The notes below the pieces were generated by a model that worked only from the letters and a program-made list of their open reading frames with translations, did not search any database and was not told the origin of the DNA. DNA of 52,992 nucleotides from Candidatus Aquabacterium excrementipullorum (lineage in GTDB: Bacteria > Pseudomonadota > Gammaproteobacteria > Burkholderiales > Burkholderiaceae_C). This document shows positions 9,040 to 17,920 of this stretch, piece after piece (position 1 is the stretch's first letter; each line of letters starts with the position of its first letter). The stretch lies in the NCBI GenBank assembly GCA_019112875.1, contig DXIO01000095.1, positions 1 through 52,992 of the forward strand, in the 5' to 3' direction. The translations under genes and the position numbers were made by a program.

Positions 9040-9210
9040 GGGGCAGGTTCTCCTAGTTTGGGCGCCGTCACGAATTCACGCAGACGGCAACAAATCGTTT
9101 ACAACGACGGCCATTCTTGCACCATTTTGTGTCACATACGTATCCCACGGACGAGGGTCTTTTGCCAGCTGGCGCCTGCCGTTCAGGAGGCTGAAGCCCT
9201 GAGGTGCCGT

Positions 9211-10011
9211 TCAGGAAGCGATGGTCAGCCCGATGGAGAGCGACTGCATCAAGGCCGGCATCGGCGCGGGCGGCAGGGCTTCGGTGAACACACGGTTCAC
9301 CTGGCGCAGGTGGCCCCAGGCGGTGGGATGCGTCTCGGAGAACTTGCTGGCATCGACCACCAGCCAGCATTCGCGCGCCTGCGCCAGCATGGTGGCGACC
9401 ACGGGCGATTCGCGGCCATCGCGGTCGAGCAACTGGCCTTCGCCGTCCACGCCCAGCGCGGAAACGATGGCGATGTCGGCCTTCTTGTCGCGCAGGCAGG
9501 CCACCGTGTCGGCACCTTCGAGCGCACTGTCGCGGGTGCGCATCAGCCCGGCAGGCACCTCGACCTTGCAGTCGGGGTGGTTCACCAGGGCCTGGGCCAC
9601 GTGCAGGCTGTGGGTGATCACGTGCAGGCCCTTCTTGGAGCCCAGGGCCTGGGCGATGGCCTCGACCGTGGTGCCGATGCCCAGCATCAAGCGGGCGCCG
9701 TCTGGCACGGCGGCGGCCACCGAGCGGGCGATGCGGGCCTTGGCGTCGGCCTTGAGCGCCTGGCGTTCGCGCCAGGCCACGGCGGGCGTGGCGCGGGGGC
9801 TGGAGGGGGGCGGCAGGCTGACACCGCCGTTGAAGCGGTCGAGCAGGCCGGCTTCGGTCAGGCGCTGGATGTCGCGGCGCACCGTCTGCATGGTCACGTC
9901 CAGGCGCTGGGCCAGCCGTTCGACCGACACGGCGCCGCGGGCCCGCACCTCATCGAGCAGGTTCTTCTGGCGTGGGTTGGGCGCCCAGGCCTCGTTACGG
10001 GGCGACGGCAT
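9211..10011 (-). CDS. glpR: DeoR-family repressor, probable GlpR
   Basis: The 266-residue protein has the N-terminal DeoR helix-turn-helix (RQKNLLDEVRARGAVSVERL, then TMQTVRRDIQRL) and a C-terminal sugar-phosphate sensor domain with GIGTTVEAIAQAL and the ITHSLHVAQAL region. It is transcribed away from glpD, with a 105-base shared control region. This is the usual arrangement for the glycerol-3-phosphate repressor, so glycerol-3-phosphate is the likely inducer. The start at 10011 follows an AGGAG ribosome site; the earlier in-frame ATG at 10116 would overlap the glpD control region. I could not find a convincing GlpR operator by eye. Confidence 0.85.
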   Translation of the reverse strand: MPSPRNEAWAPNPRQKNLLDEVRARGAVSVERLAQRLDVTMQTVRRDIQRLTEAGLLDRFNGGVSLPPPSSPRATPAVAWRERQALKADAKARIARSVAAAVPDGARLMLGIGTTVEAIAQALGSKKGLHVITHSLHVAQALVNHPDCKVEVPAGLMRTRDSALEGADTVACLRDKKADIAIVSALGVDGEGQLLDRDGRESPVVATMLAQARECWLVVDASKFSETHPTAWGHLRQVNRVFTEALPPAPMPALMQSLSIGLTIAS

Positions 10012-10116
10012 CGGGTGGTCTCCTAGCGGTATTGTTGTGGGGCGATGACATCTTGGCAAAGCGCCCCGCAAGCCTAAAGCAAAAGCAGGGGCCTTGTCAG
10101 CCGATACCATGTTCAC

Positions 10117-11739
10117 ATGAGTTCATCCGACCAAGCCGCCACGCCCTTCGATCCGGGCCCGCAGGACACCTCCGCCGACGTGTCCTGCGACGTGCTGGTG
10201 ATCGGGGGCGGCATCAACGGGGCCGGCATCGCGCGTGACCTGGCCGGGCGCGGCTGGTCGGTGGTGCTGTGCGAGCAGCACGACCTGGCGCAGCACACCT
10301 CGTCGGCCTCGACCAAGCTGATCCATGGGGGCTTGCGCTATCTGGAATACGGCCAGCTGGGACTGGTGCGCAAGGCCCTGCAGGAGCGCGAGGGCCTGCT
10401 GCGCAGCGCCCCCCACATCATGGCGCCGCTGCGGTTCGTGCTGCCGCACGACGCGGACATGCGCCCGGCCTGGATGATCCGCGCCGGCCTGTGGCTGTAC
10501 GACCACCTGGCGCACCGCGATTTCCTGCCCGGCAGTGGCCAGATCGGGCTGGAGGGCCATGTGCTCGGGCGCTCGCTCAAGCCGGCCTGGCGCCAGGCCT
10601 TCGTCTATTCCGACGGCTGGGTGGACGATGCCCGCCTGGTGGTGCTGTGCGCGCAGGACGCGCGCGAACGCGGCGCCTCCATCCTCACGCGCACGCGTTG
10701 CATGCAGCTGCGGCCGCTGGCCCAGGGCTGGGAGGCGCTGCTGGCCCACCACGATCCGCACACTGGCCGGCTCACGCACAACGTGGCCGTGCGGGCCAAG
10801 CTGGTCGTCAACGCGGCCGGTCCCTGGGCCGACCAGGTGCAGGCCCTGGTGACGGGCGAGCCGCGCGCCAGTGGCGGCTCGGCGCCGACACCGGTTCCGC
10901 ACCTGCGCCTGGTCAAGGGCAGCCACCTCATCGTGCCGCGCCTGTTCGAGCACGACCATGCCTACCTCTTCCAGGGCCGGGACCGGCGCATCGTGTTCGC
11001 GATCCCGTACGAGCAGCGTTTCACCCTGATCGGCACCACCGATGTCGACCATGCAGCCGATCCGGCCCAGGCGGCCATCGACGAGGCCGAGGTCGACTAC
11101 CTGTGCGAGGCCGTGAGCCGTTACTTCCGCCAGCCCGTGCGGCCCACCGACGTGGTCTGGGCCTATGCCGGCGTGCGGCCCCTGATGGACGGCGAGCGCG
11201 CCGGCAAGGCTTCGGCCGTGACGCGCGATTACCGCCTGCAGCGCCAGGCCGGCGCGTCGCCCTGGCTCACGGTGTGGGGCGGCAAGATCACCACCTTCCG
11301 CAAGCTGGCTGAACAAGCCGGCGACATGATCGGCGAGCTGCTCGAAGACCGCCGCGCCGCCTGGACGCGCGACGCCGTGCTGCCCGGGGGGCGCCTGCTG
11401 GATTTGATCGAAGCCGAGGTGGACCCGGTGACCGACATCGCCGAGTTCCAGCGCCGCCTGCGCCAGCGCCATCCATGGATGGACCTGGGCCTGGTGCGCC
11501 GCTGGAGCCGCCAGTATGGCGCCCAGGCCCTGCACCTGCTGGAGGGCGTGCAGCAGCGCTCGGACCTGGGGGCCGAGGTGGCGCCCGATGTCTACGAAGC
11601 CGAACTGTTCCACCTGCGCCGCCAGGAATGGGCCTTCACCGGCGAGGACGTGCTGTGGCGCCGCACCAAGCTGGGCTTGCACCTGGATGCGGCCCAGCGC
11701 GAGGCTGTGTCACGCTGGATGGCGGCGCAGCAGGGCTGA
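10117..11739 (+). CDS. glpD: aerobic glycerol-3-phosphate dehydrogenase
   Basis: The 540-residue flavoprotein oxidises glycerol-3-phosphate to dihydroxyacetone phosphate and passes electrons to quinone at the inner membrane. The FAD-binding motif VLVIGGGINGAGIARDLAGR is at about residues 27-46. The family texts STKLIHGGLRYLE, IVFAIPYEQRFTLIGTTD and WGGKITTFRKLAEQAG are all present, and the length fits GlpD. It diverges from glpR. No glpK or glpF is in the window, so glycerol uptake and phosphorylation must be encoded elsewhere. No strong ribosome site precedes the ATG. Confidence 0.95.
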   Translation: MSSSDQAATPFDPGPQDTSADVSCDVLVIGGGINGAGIARDLAGRGWSVVLCEQHDLAQHTSSASTKLIHGGLRYLEYGQLGLVRKALQEREGLLRSAPHIMAPLRFVLPHDADMRPAWMIRAGLWLYDHLAHRDFLPGSGQIGLEGHVLGRSLKPAWRQAFVYSDGWVDDARLVVLCAQDARERGASILTRTRCMQLRPLAQGWEALLAHHDPHTGRLTHNVAVRAKLVVNAAGPWADQVQALVTGEPRASGGSAPTPVPHLRLVKGSHLIVPRLFEHDHAYLFQGRDRRIVFAIPYEQRFTLIGTTDVDHAADPAQAAIDEAEVDYLCEAVSRYFRQPVRPTDVVWAYAGVRPLMDGERAGKASAVTRDYRLQRQAGASPWLTVWGGKITTFRKLAEQAGDMIGELLEDRRAAWTRDAVLPGGRLLDLIEAEVDPVTDIAEFQRRLRQRHPWMDLGLVRRWSRQYGAQALHLLEGVQQRSDLGAEVAPDVYEAELFHLRRQEWAFTGEDVLWRRTKLGLHLDAAQREAVSRWMAAQQG

Positions 11740-11767
11740 ACGCCCGGGCAACAGGCTGGGAGAGGCT

Positions 11768-12802
11768 TCAGCCCTCGCGCGCCGGCAGCAGGCAATGGCT
11801 GCGCGCCGTGACGATGGGGCGGCTCGGATCATCTTGCCAGACCTGCACGTGCACCAGCGCCACGCGCGCGCCCTGGCGCACGGTGGTGCAGCGCGCCCAG
11901 GTGTCCACCGGGCGGGCGGGGCGCAGGTAATCCAGCGAGAAATCGACGCCGCGCGGCGCGTCTTCCGGCGGCAGGTCGCTGGTGTAGATCAGGTGCAGCA
12001 GCGCGGCTGTTTCGGCGAAGCCAGCCACCACGCCGCCGTGGAGCGCGGGCAGCACGGGATTGCCGATCAGCTCGGGCTTGAAGGGCATGCGGAACACGCC
12101 GGCGGCCGGGTCTTCCGGCGGGGCGCAGCGCTCCAGCGCCAGGAAGTCGACGTAGGGCGAGCGACCGGTGGGCGAGGCGGGGGTGCGCACCAGGCCAGGG
12201 GCGGCGCAGGCGTCGGAAATGGCGGCGGCGGTGGTGGCCGCCGCGAGGGCCGTGGCCGAGGGCTGGCTGGATGCCGGGGCCGGGGCCGGTGCCGTGGCAG
12301 CGCCGGCCGCGGAAGCCGCCGCAGTCGCCGCGCCATCGGCCTTCGGCTCCGAGCGTCGACGGTTGGCCGTGCCCAGCATGAAGGTCGCGCTCACCATCGC
12401 CACCGGTTCGTCGGTACCGGGCTGGAAGATCTCGCCACGCACGAAGGCCACGTTGCGCGACACGCGGTGGCAGTGCGCCTGGCAGCTCAGGCCCAGGCCG
12501 GCGCGCGCGGGGCGCAGGTAGTCCATGCGCAGGTCGAGCGTGGCGAAGGGCACCAGCGTGTCCAGCGCCGCGCCGACGGCCAGGCCGCAGGCGGTGTCGG
12601 CCAGCACGGTGGCGCAGCCGGGGTGCAACTGCTGCGTGATCGAATCACCCGTCCAGGCATCGCGCGCGGGCATGTCCACGGTGGCGTGGCCCTTTTGCAC
12701 GCCCACGTCGCGGGCCGTCATGCCCGATTCGCGCGCATAGGGGATGCCCTGCAGGAAGGCGTTGGCCCAGGCGGGCACGGTGTCGGCGTTGAACAGGCTC
12801 AT
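11768..12802 (-). CDS. double-hotdog PaaI-like thioesterase
   Basis: The 344-residue protein contains two hotdog-fold thioesterase domains in one chain. The first covers about residues 45-150 (HPGCATVLADTACGLAV, then LRMDYLRPARAG). The second covers about 210-335 (NPVLPALHGGVVAGFAETAAL, then FSLDYLRPARPVD). They are joined by an Ala/Pro-rich linker of about 50 residues. Both halves carry the same DYLRPAR signature, so the gene looks like a fused tandem duplication of a PaaI-type acyl-CoA thioesterase. Only the second half has a HGG motif resembling the catalytic region of PaaI. The substrate is unknown. Confidence 0.82.
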   Translation of the reverse strand: MSLFNADTVPAWANAFLQGIPYARESGMTARDVGVQKGHATVDMPARDAWTGDSITQQLHPGCATVLADTACGLAVGAALDTLVPFATLDLRMDYLRPARAGLGLSCQAHCHRVSRNVAFVRGEIFQPGTDEPVAMVSATFMLGTANRRRSEPKADGAATAAASAAGAATAPAPAPASSQPSATALAAATTAAAISDACAAPGLVRTPASPTGRSPYVDFLALERCAPPEDPAAGVFRMPFKPELIGNPVLPALHGGVVAGFAETAALLHLIYTSDLPPEDAPRGVDFSLDYLRPARPVDTWARCTTVRQGARVALVHVQVWQDDPSRPIVTARSHCLLPAREG

Positions 12803-12826
12803 GGCGAAGGCAGGCTGAGGGCGTTG

Positions 12827-13405
12827 TCAGGACTTGGGCGCCAGCTTGATGGCCAGGCCGCGTTGGGTGATCTTGATGTCGGCCACTGTGAGGCCATGCT
12901 CATCGGCACGCTTGAGCTCTTCGGGCGTGAAGCGGTGCACCACGTAGTCCTGCAGGCGGTCCTCGGTCAGCCACGAGCCCAGCTTGGTCATCTGGCGCTG
13001 GTAGCTCTCGGGCAGACCCTGCACGCTGACCTTGTCGATGGTGACGTTGGCCAGGCGGATGGTCTGGTCGCGCGGCTCGTAGCGCAGGCCGAAGCTCAGC
13101 CACAGCGAGCCCTGGTACTGGCGCTTGAACCAGCGGTCGGTGGCGCTCAGGTCGATGTCGGCCAGCACGCGGTTGGCCTCGGGCTGCATGTTCAGCCGTG
13201 GCGCATTGGCCGTCACGTCGAACACGTCCATGATCTGGTTGCGCATCGGGAACTGCTGGCCGAGCTTCTTGAGCAGTTCTTCGCGCGAGATCTCGACGGT
13301 GCTGGGCGCCAGCATCGAGTTCAGGCCGGCGCAGGCGGCCAGCGTGGCGGCGGTACCGAGGATCAGGAGGCGGCCGGCGGCGCGGCGGGACAACTGGGAA
13401 GACAT
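12827..13405 (-). CDS. DUF1439 lipoprotein (YceB-like)
   Basis: The 192-residue product has a twin-Arg-rich start, a hydrophobic signal and the lipobox LAAC, followed by a DUF1439 domain. Visible family features are the early segment STVEISREELLKKLGQQFP, a beta-rich middle (NRVLADIDLSATD, GSLWLSFGLRYE) and the ending ITQRGLAIKLAPKS. E. coli YceB is the nearest well-known relative; its role is not established. It lies 24 bases upstream of the double-hotdog gene on the same strand, so they may be co-transcribed. Confidence 0.85.
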   Translation of the reverse strand: MSSQLSRRAAGRLLILGTAATLAACAGLNSMLAPSTVEISREELLKKLGQQFPMRNQIMDVFDVTANAPRLNMQPEANRVLADIDLSATDRWFKRQYQGSLWLSFGLRYEPRDQTIRLANVTIDKVSVQGLPESYQRQMTKLGSWLTEDRLQDYVVHRFTPEELKRADEHGLTVADIKITQRGLAIKLAPKS

Positions 13406-13463
13406 GGTGCGTGTTGGCGTGTGTGTGTCGTCAAAGCCGGGGGCCGGTGGCGGGCCTTCGGCG

Positions 13464-13910
13464 TCAGGCCGATGGTAGCGAAGGCGCCAAGGCCTTGGAG
13501 GCCACCCACTGCTGCAGGCTCAGCACCTGCGTGCCGCGCAGCCTGGCGCGCTTGGCCAGCTTGAGCAGGGCGGCGTCTTTCGTGAACAACCATTGGGCGT
13601 TCAGGTGCAGCGCCAAGTCGATGAAGACCTGGTCGTCCGGGTCCTTGCACTTCAGTGGGCCGCGCGGCGGCTCGTCCACCATGTGCGCGTGCTCGAACAC
13701 GGTGGTGGTCATGGCCGGATCGGGCTGCCAGCGCTCGAACACCGGGCGCGGCCACACGTGGTGCCACTCGGTCTGCATCGACGGGCAGGCGATCCAGCGC
13801 ATCGTGCCGGCGGCCAGCGCGGCGGCCAGCGGGTGCGCGGCCGGGTCCTTGAACACGCGCCAGTCGAGCAGGGCGTTGGTGTCGAGGATGACGATGGCGG
13901 GTTCGGTCAT
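13464..13910 (-). CDS. PIN-domain protein, translationally coupled to mnmA
   Basis: The 148-residue protein has a PIN-type nuclease fold with acidic residues in the right places: D in [11 protein letters not shown] in SMQTEWHHV, and D in [16 protein letters not shown] domains cut RNA with Mg2+ or Mn2+ and are often toxins. No antitoxin gene is adjacent. Its ATG overlaps the mnmA stop in an ATGA tetramer, so the ribosome that finishes mnmA probably starts it. A much earlier start in the same frame would run through mnmA and is rejected. A housekeeping RNA role linked to tRNA is as plausible as a toxin role. Confidence 0.82.
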   Translation of the reverse strand: MTEPAIVILDTNALLDWRVFKDPAAHPLAAALAAGTMRWIACPSMQTEWHHVWPRPVFERWQPDPAMTTTVFEHAHMVDEPPRGPLKCKDPDDQVFIDLALHLNAQWLFTKDAALLKLAKRARLRGTQVLSLQQWVASKALAPSLPSA

Positions 13911-15046
13911 GCCGGCTGGCCCGAGCCGGTGATCACGCCACCGCCCAGGCACACGTCGCCGTCGTACATCACGACCGACTGGCCGGGCGTCACGGCCCAC
14001 TGCGCCTGCGGGAAGCGCAGCTCGATGTGGTCGGGCGTGGCGCCGGTCACCTCGCAGGCCGCGTCTTCCTGGCGGTAGCGCGTCTTGGCGGCCAGCGCGG
14101 GCAGGTGGTTCACGGGCGGCTGCCCGGCCACCCAGCTCAAATCATCCGCGCCCAGCGTGTGCGATTGCAGCCAGGGGTGGTCGTGGCCCTGCACCACGTA
14201 CAGGATGTTCCTGGCCATGTCCTTGCGGGCGACGAACCAGGGGTCGTGCTCGCCGCCGCCACGCGGGGCCTTCTTGTCCTTCACGCCGCCGATGCCGATG
14301 CCCTTGCGCTGGCCCAGCGTGTAAAAGCTCAGCCCCACGTGCTCGCCCAGCTTGCGGCCCTTGTCGTCGAGGATGGGGCCAGGCTGGTTCGACAGGTAGC
14401 GGTTGAGGAACTCGCGGAAGGGCCGCTCGCCGATGAAGCAGATCCCGGTGGAATCCTTCTTCTTGGCGTTGGGCAGGCCGATCTCGGCCGCGATGCGGCG
14501 CACCTCGGTCTTGGGCAGCTCGCCCACCGGGAACAGCGTCTTGGCCAGCTGCGCCTGGTTCAGGCGGTGCAGGAAGTAGCTTTGGTCCTTCAGCGGATCC
14601 AGGCCCTTGAGCAGCTCGAAGCGCGAACCATCCGCGAAAGACGCATCGGCCACCTCGCGCACCCGGGCGTAGTGGCCGGTCGCGATCTTCTCGGCGCCCA
14701 GGCGCATGGCATGGTCCAGAAACGCCTTGAACTTGATCTCGGCGTTGCACAGCACATCGGGGTTGGGCGTGCGCCCGGCCTGGTACTCGCGCAGGAACTC
14801 GGCGAAGACGCGGTCCTTGTAGTCGGCCGCGAAGTTCACGTGCTCGATCTCGATGCCCAGCACGTCGGCCACGCTGGCCGCATCCAGAAAATCCTGGCGT
14901 GACGAGCAGTACTCGCTGTCGTCGTCATCTTCCCAGTTCTTCATGAAGATGCCGACCACCTCGTGGCCTTGTTGCTTGAGCAGGTGCGCGCTGACAGCGG
15001 AATCGACGCCGCCGCTCAGGCCCACCACCACCCGGTACCGCTTCAT
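13907..15046 (-). CDS. mnmA: tRNA-specific 2-thiouridylase MnmA
   Basis: The 379-residue enzyme adds sulfur to U34 of tRNA-Lys, -Glu and -Gln. It has the PP-loop ATP motif [15 protein letters not shown] near the N-terminus, the catalytic Cys pair ([12 protein letters not shown] and [10 protein letters not shown]), and the C-terminal segment [11 protein letters not shown] followed by the beta-barrel domain. An upstream extension to 15145 is unlike the family. The start at 15046 has no strong ribosome site. It is flanked by a Nudix gene upstream and a coupled PIN gene downstream on the same strand. Confidence 0.95.
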   Translation of the reverse strand: MKRYRVVVGLSGGVDSAVSAHLLKQQGHEVVGIFMKNWEDDDDSEYCSSRQDFLDAASVADVLGIEIEHVNFAADYKDRVFAEFLREYQAGRTPNPDVLCNAEIKFKAFLDHAMRLGAEKIATGHYARVREVADASFADGSRFELLKGLDPLKDQSYFLHRLNQAQLAKTLFPVGELPKTEVRRIAAEIGLPNAKKKDSTGICFIGERPFREFLNRYLSNQPGPILDDKGRKLGEHVGLSFYTLGQRKGIGIGGVKDKKAPRGGGEHDPWFVARKDMARNILYVVQGHDHPWLQSHTLGADDLSWVAGQPPVNHLPALAAKTRYRQEDAACEVTGATPDHIELRFPQAQWAVTPGQSVVMYDGDVCLGGGVITGSGQPA

Positions 15047-15080
15047 GATGACAAGAGAAAGAGAGAAAGGCGCCGGGCGA

Positions 15081-15632
15081 TCAGGCCACGCGTGCGGGCG
15101 GGACGGAAGGCGAGGCCGGCGCCGAGAACAGGCTGTCGTGCGCATTGACGATGCCCAGCGGATAGCGGTGCCCGGCCAGGTAGGCCTCGATGCACTCGAG
15201 CACCAGCGGGCTGCGCAGGCGCTCGGGCTGGGCGCGGATCTCGTCGGCCGTGAGCCACAGGGTGCGCACGATGCCTTCGTCCAGCTGCAGCGTGGGATCC
15301 GGCTCGGAGACGCTGCCGATGTAGGTCAAGCGCAAATAGGTGGTGTCTTCACCGGTGCGCGTGCGCCGAAAGCGCGACATGAACATGCCCAGGAAGCCTT
15401 CTGGCGTGAAGCGGCAGGCGGTTTCTTCCAGCGTCTCGCGCACCACGGCCTGCTCGGGCGTCTCGCCCGGGTCGAGGTGGCCGGCCGGATTGTTCAGCAA
15501 GAGGCCGTCGGAGGTGTCTTCCTCGACCAGCATGAAGCGACCGTCGCGCTCGACCACGGCGGCCACCGTCACGTTGGGTTTCCAACGTGCCTTGGGGGCT
15601 TGCAGTGGGACTGAAGACACTGTGGGGGACAT
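15081..15632 (-). CDS. Nudix hydrolase, NudJ-like phosphatase
   Basis: The 183-residue protein has a full Nudix box, [20 protein letters not shown], matching G-x5-E-x7-R-E-x-x-E-E. The [19 protein letters not shown] start and the [11 protein letters not shown] spacing resemble NudJ, which hydrolyses thiamine pyrophosphate and nucleoside tri- and diphosphates. In several proteobacteria nudJ sits just upstream of mnmA, as here (34-base gap), supporting that assignment. The substrate has not been proven from sequence. Confidence 0.88.
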   Translation of the reverse strand: MSPTVSSVPLQAPKARWKPNVTVAAVVERDGRFMLVEEDTSDGLLLNNPAGHLDPGETPEQAVVRETLEETACRFTPEGFLGMFMSRFRRTRTGEDTTYLRLTYIGSVSEPDPTLQLDEGIVRTLWLTADEIRAQPERLRSPLVLECIEAYLAGHRYPLGIVNAHDSLFSAPASPSVPPARVA

Positions 15633-15879
15633 CGGCTCGGCTCCCGGATGTCGAGGTCGACTGGTTTCAACAACCCAGCATTATCCGTCAACAGCGTGGA
15701 TCCTGCATGACAAAGCAGTGAAGTGGCGTGTTTGCGCGCCATGGGAAACCCGGGCGCGGCAATTGTTGTTTATCGCGGCCATCTCCTCCGTTCGCCTCAA
15801 AACGGGCTTTACATCTGTTAACGTTCCGCGGCATTCGACCTGTCCATCGACAGGCTGCACCAAGGGAAAAGGATATTTC

Positions 15880-16446
15880 GTGCATTTCACATCCATGATC
15901 AAGGGCGGGGTCGCGGTGGTGGCCATCGCGGCACTGGCGGGTTGTGCGGGCGTGGCGCCCGCGTACCAGCCGTCGATCAGCAACGTTCAGAAGCTGCAAT
16001 CCTCGGGTTCGACCAAGGTGAAGGTCGGCACGTTCAGCGCCAAGCCGGGCGCCGTGGGCGCGACCTCGATTTCGCTGCGCGCCGCGTCCATCAGCTCGCC
16101 CGTGGGCGCTGATTTCGGTGCCTACCTGGGCGAGGCGGTCAAGCAGGAGCTGAGCTTGGCGCAGCGTCTGGATTCGGCCGCGGCGGTCGAGGTCTCCGGC
16201 ATCCTCCTGGGCAACGACATCGACACGGCCGTGGGCACCGCCAGTGGTTATGCGGAGGCGCAGTTCACCGTGTCCCGCGATGGCAAGGTGCAGTTCAGCA
16301 AGACCAAGCGCGGCACGCAGAGCTGGGAGTCCTCGTTCGCGGGCGCCGTGGCCATCCCGAAGGCCCAGCAGAGCTATCCCCTGATCATCCAGGACCTGCT
16401 CTCGACGCTGTACAGCGATCCTGAATTCATCAATGCACTGAAGTGA
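15880..16446 (+). CDS. small predicted lipoprotein
   Basis: The 188-residue product begins with GTG (MHFTSMIKGGVAVVAIAALAG) behind AAAAGGA six bases upstream; an internal ATG at 15895 also gives a valid signal. The lipobox LAGC sets the anchored Cys at about residue 22. The mature domain mixes beta strands with Ser/Thr/Ala-rich text (TFSAKPGAVGATSISLRAA) and ends PEFINALK. I do not recognise the family, though the layout resembles small outer-membrane lipoproteins with a YajG-like fold. It is followed by a second lipoprotein gene 14 bases downstream, so the two are probably one operon. Confidence 0.78.
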   Translation: MHFTSMIKGGVAVVAIAALAGCAGVAPAYQPSISNVQKLQSSGSTKVKVGTFSAKPGAVGATSISLRAASISSPVGADFGAYLGEAVKQELSLAQRLDSAAAVEVSGILLGNDIDTAVGTASGYAEAQFTVSRDGKVQFSKTKRGTQSWESSFAGAVAIPKAQQSYPLIIQDLLSTLYSDPEFINALK

Positions 16447-16460
16447 TCCAAGGGGACGAC

Positions 16461-17075
16461 ATGACTTTCAAATCTGCTTTTTCGACCGTTCGCCGCGTGG
16501 CGATGATGGGCCTGGGCGCCCTGGCCGTGGTGATGGTGACCGGTTGCGCCCACCCGATCTCCATCGCGCCCGACATGAACCAGGTGCCGGCGGCATCGTC
16601 CAAGATCGCCAAGACGGCGGGCTACTACATCAGCACCGAGGATCTGAACCGTGAGGTCGAGACGCCCGGTGGCGGCGGCGACAAGGTGAAGTACGCGCCC
16701 TACCGCGAACTGGAAGCCGGCCTGTACAAGGCCTTCACCCAGGTGTTCGACAAGGTGGTCAAGCTCAAGAGCCCGTCCGATGCGGCCGAACTGGGCGCCC
16801 AGAGCGTCAACGTCGTGATCAAGCCGGTCATCAACACGCAGTCGTCGTCGGACAGCGCCTTCACCTGGCCGCCCACGCAGTTCACCGTGGACATCCTGTG
16901 CACCGTGACGGACCCGACCGGCAAGGTGCTGGTGAGCACGCAGAGCACCGGCCAGGGCGCCGCCACGTTCAGCGAGTTCAAGAGCGATTTCTCGCTCTCG
17001 GCCAAGCGTGCCGCGCAGGATGCGCTGAGCAAGGTCGTCAAGGACCTGTCCTCGGCCGAAGCGCTGCGCCGCTGA
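16461..17075 (+). CDS. small predicted lipoprotein, second of a pair
   Basis: The 204-residue product begins MTFKSAFSTVRRVAMMG after an AAGGGG ribosome site and has the lipobox VTGC. The mature part has GYYISTEDLNREVETPGGGG, an alpha/beta region and an ending rich in Lys/Asp (DALSKVVKDLSSAEALRR). It could be an outer-membrane assembly or transport accessory, but nothing visible proves that. The spacing to the preceding lipoprotein gene indicates co-expression, perhaps as a two-component lipoprotein complex. The family is not recognised. Confidence 0.78.
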   Translation: MTFKSAFSTVRRVAMMGLGALAVVMVTGCAHPISIAPDMNQVPAASSKIAKTAGYYISTEDLNREVETPGGGGDKVKYAPYRELEAGLYKAFTQVFDKVVKLKSPSDAAELGAQSVNVVIKPVINTQSSSDSAFTWPPTQFTVDILCTVTDPTGKVLVSTQSTGQGAATFSEFKSDFSLSAKRAAQDALSKVVKDLSSAEALRR

Positions 17076-17109
17076 GCCGCAACGCCGTCGTGATGACGGT
17101 GCTCCTTTG

Positions 17110-17147
17110 ACAGGCGGGGCCTTCGCGGGCCTCGCCTGTTGTCGTTT
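17110..17147. terminator. convergent-gene terminator hairpin
   Basis: A 12-bp stem with one mismatch (ACAGGCGGGGCC against GGCCTCGCCTGT) with a loop of about six bases is followed on the plus strand by TGTCGTTT. It sits between the converging lipoprotein and TetR genes and could serve as the end of the lipoprotein operon. Confidence 0.6.
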
Positions 17148-17797
17148 CAGGGGGCGCTGGACCAGTGGGCCAGGCCCTGGCGCAGGTCCTGCAGCATGAG
17201 CGCGCGCTGGGCCTGGGCCTCCTGCGGTGCCTGGTCGAGGATGCCGATGGCCATGTGCAGGAAGCCCATCGCCTTGTAGAGCGTCAGGGCGCGCATCTGC
17301 TGCGTGCGGGTGCGCGCGTGGGCCTGGGGCAGGTCGCTCAGGTGGGCCTGCAGAAGGGCGTCGAGCTGCTGGAAGTGCAGCTGCATGCCTTCGCGCTCGA
17401 ACAGCTCGCGGCGCAGGCCGATGAAGTCCGTGCCTTGGGCATCGCTCAGGAAGATGAAGCGGAAGTAGTCCCGGTGCGCCAGCCAGTAGTCGGCGAAGGC
17501 GGCCACATAGGCCTCGAAGCGCTGTGGCGGGGCGTGCGTGCCGGCCTCGTCCGCGCAATGCCGGGCGCACTCCTGGACGATGCCGTCCCAGATCACGCAC
17601 AGCAGCGCATCCTTGTTGCTGAAGTACCAGTAGAAGGCCATGGGCGTGACGCCCGCCACGGAGGTGACGCGCCGGATCGTGACCGCGGCATGGCCTTCGG
17701 TCAGGAAGATGTGGCGGGCGATGGCGATGAGTTCCAGGCGGAACGCTTCGCGGGCCTCTGGAGTGACGCGGCGCTTTCCCTTGTCTTCGGTGGGCAT
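17147..17797 (-). CDS. TetR-family transcriptional regulator
   Basis: The 216-residue protein has the N-terminal TetR helix-turn-helix (VTIRRVTSVAGVTPMAFYWY followed by FSNKDALL) and an all-helical ligand-binding C-terminal domain. The start at 17797 (MPTEDKGKRRVTPEAR) is preferred over 17836. The ligand and target genes cannot be read from sequence. It is downstream of the HATPase gene on the same strand, 123 bases apart. The palindrome at 18712-18756 is a possible, untested operator. Confidence 0.88.
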   Translation of the reverse strand: MPTEDKGKRRVTPEAREAFRLELIAIARHIFLTEGHAAVTIRRVTSVAGVTPMAFYWYFSNKDALLCVIWDGIVQECARHCADEAGTHAPPQRFEAYVAAFADYWLAHRDYFRFIFLSDAQGTDFIGLRRELFEREGMQLHFQQLDALLQAHLSDLPQAHARTRTQQMRALTLYKAMGFLHMAIGILDQAPQEAQAQRALMLQDLRQGLAHWSSAP

Positions 17798-17920
17798 ACG
17801 GATGTGGACGGCCGGCGGTGGCGCCCGTCGAACCACCGAGGGCGCTCCGTCCCGGTCAAGGCGGGCTCTGCGTGGGCGAGTGTAAGCAATGACGGGGCGT
17901 GAGGCCGTGTCCGTGGTGTG

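Noticed and set aside
9178-9217. A 12-base direct repeat TGCCGTTCAGGA at the end of glpR
   Set aside because: It occurs twice 27 bases apart across the glpR stop and may be a small local duplication; nothing suggests a function.
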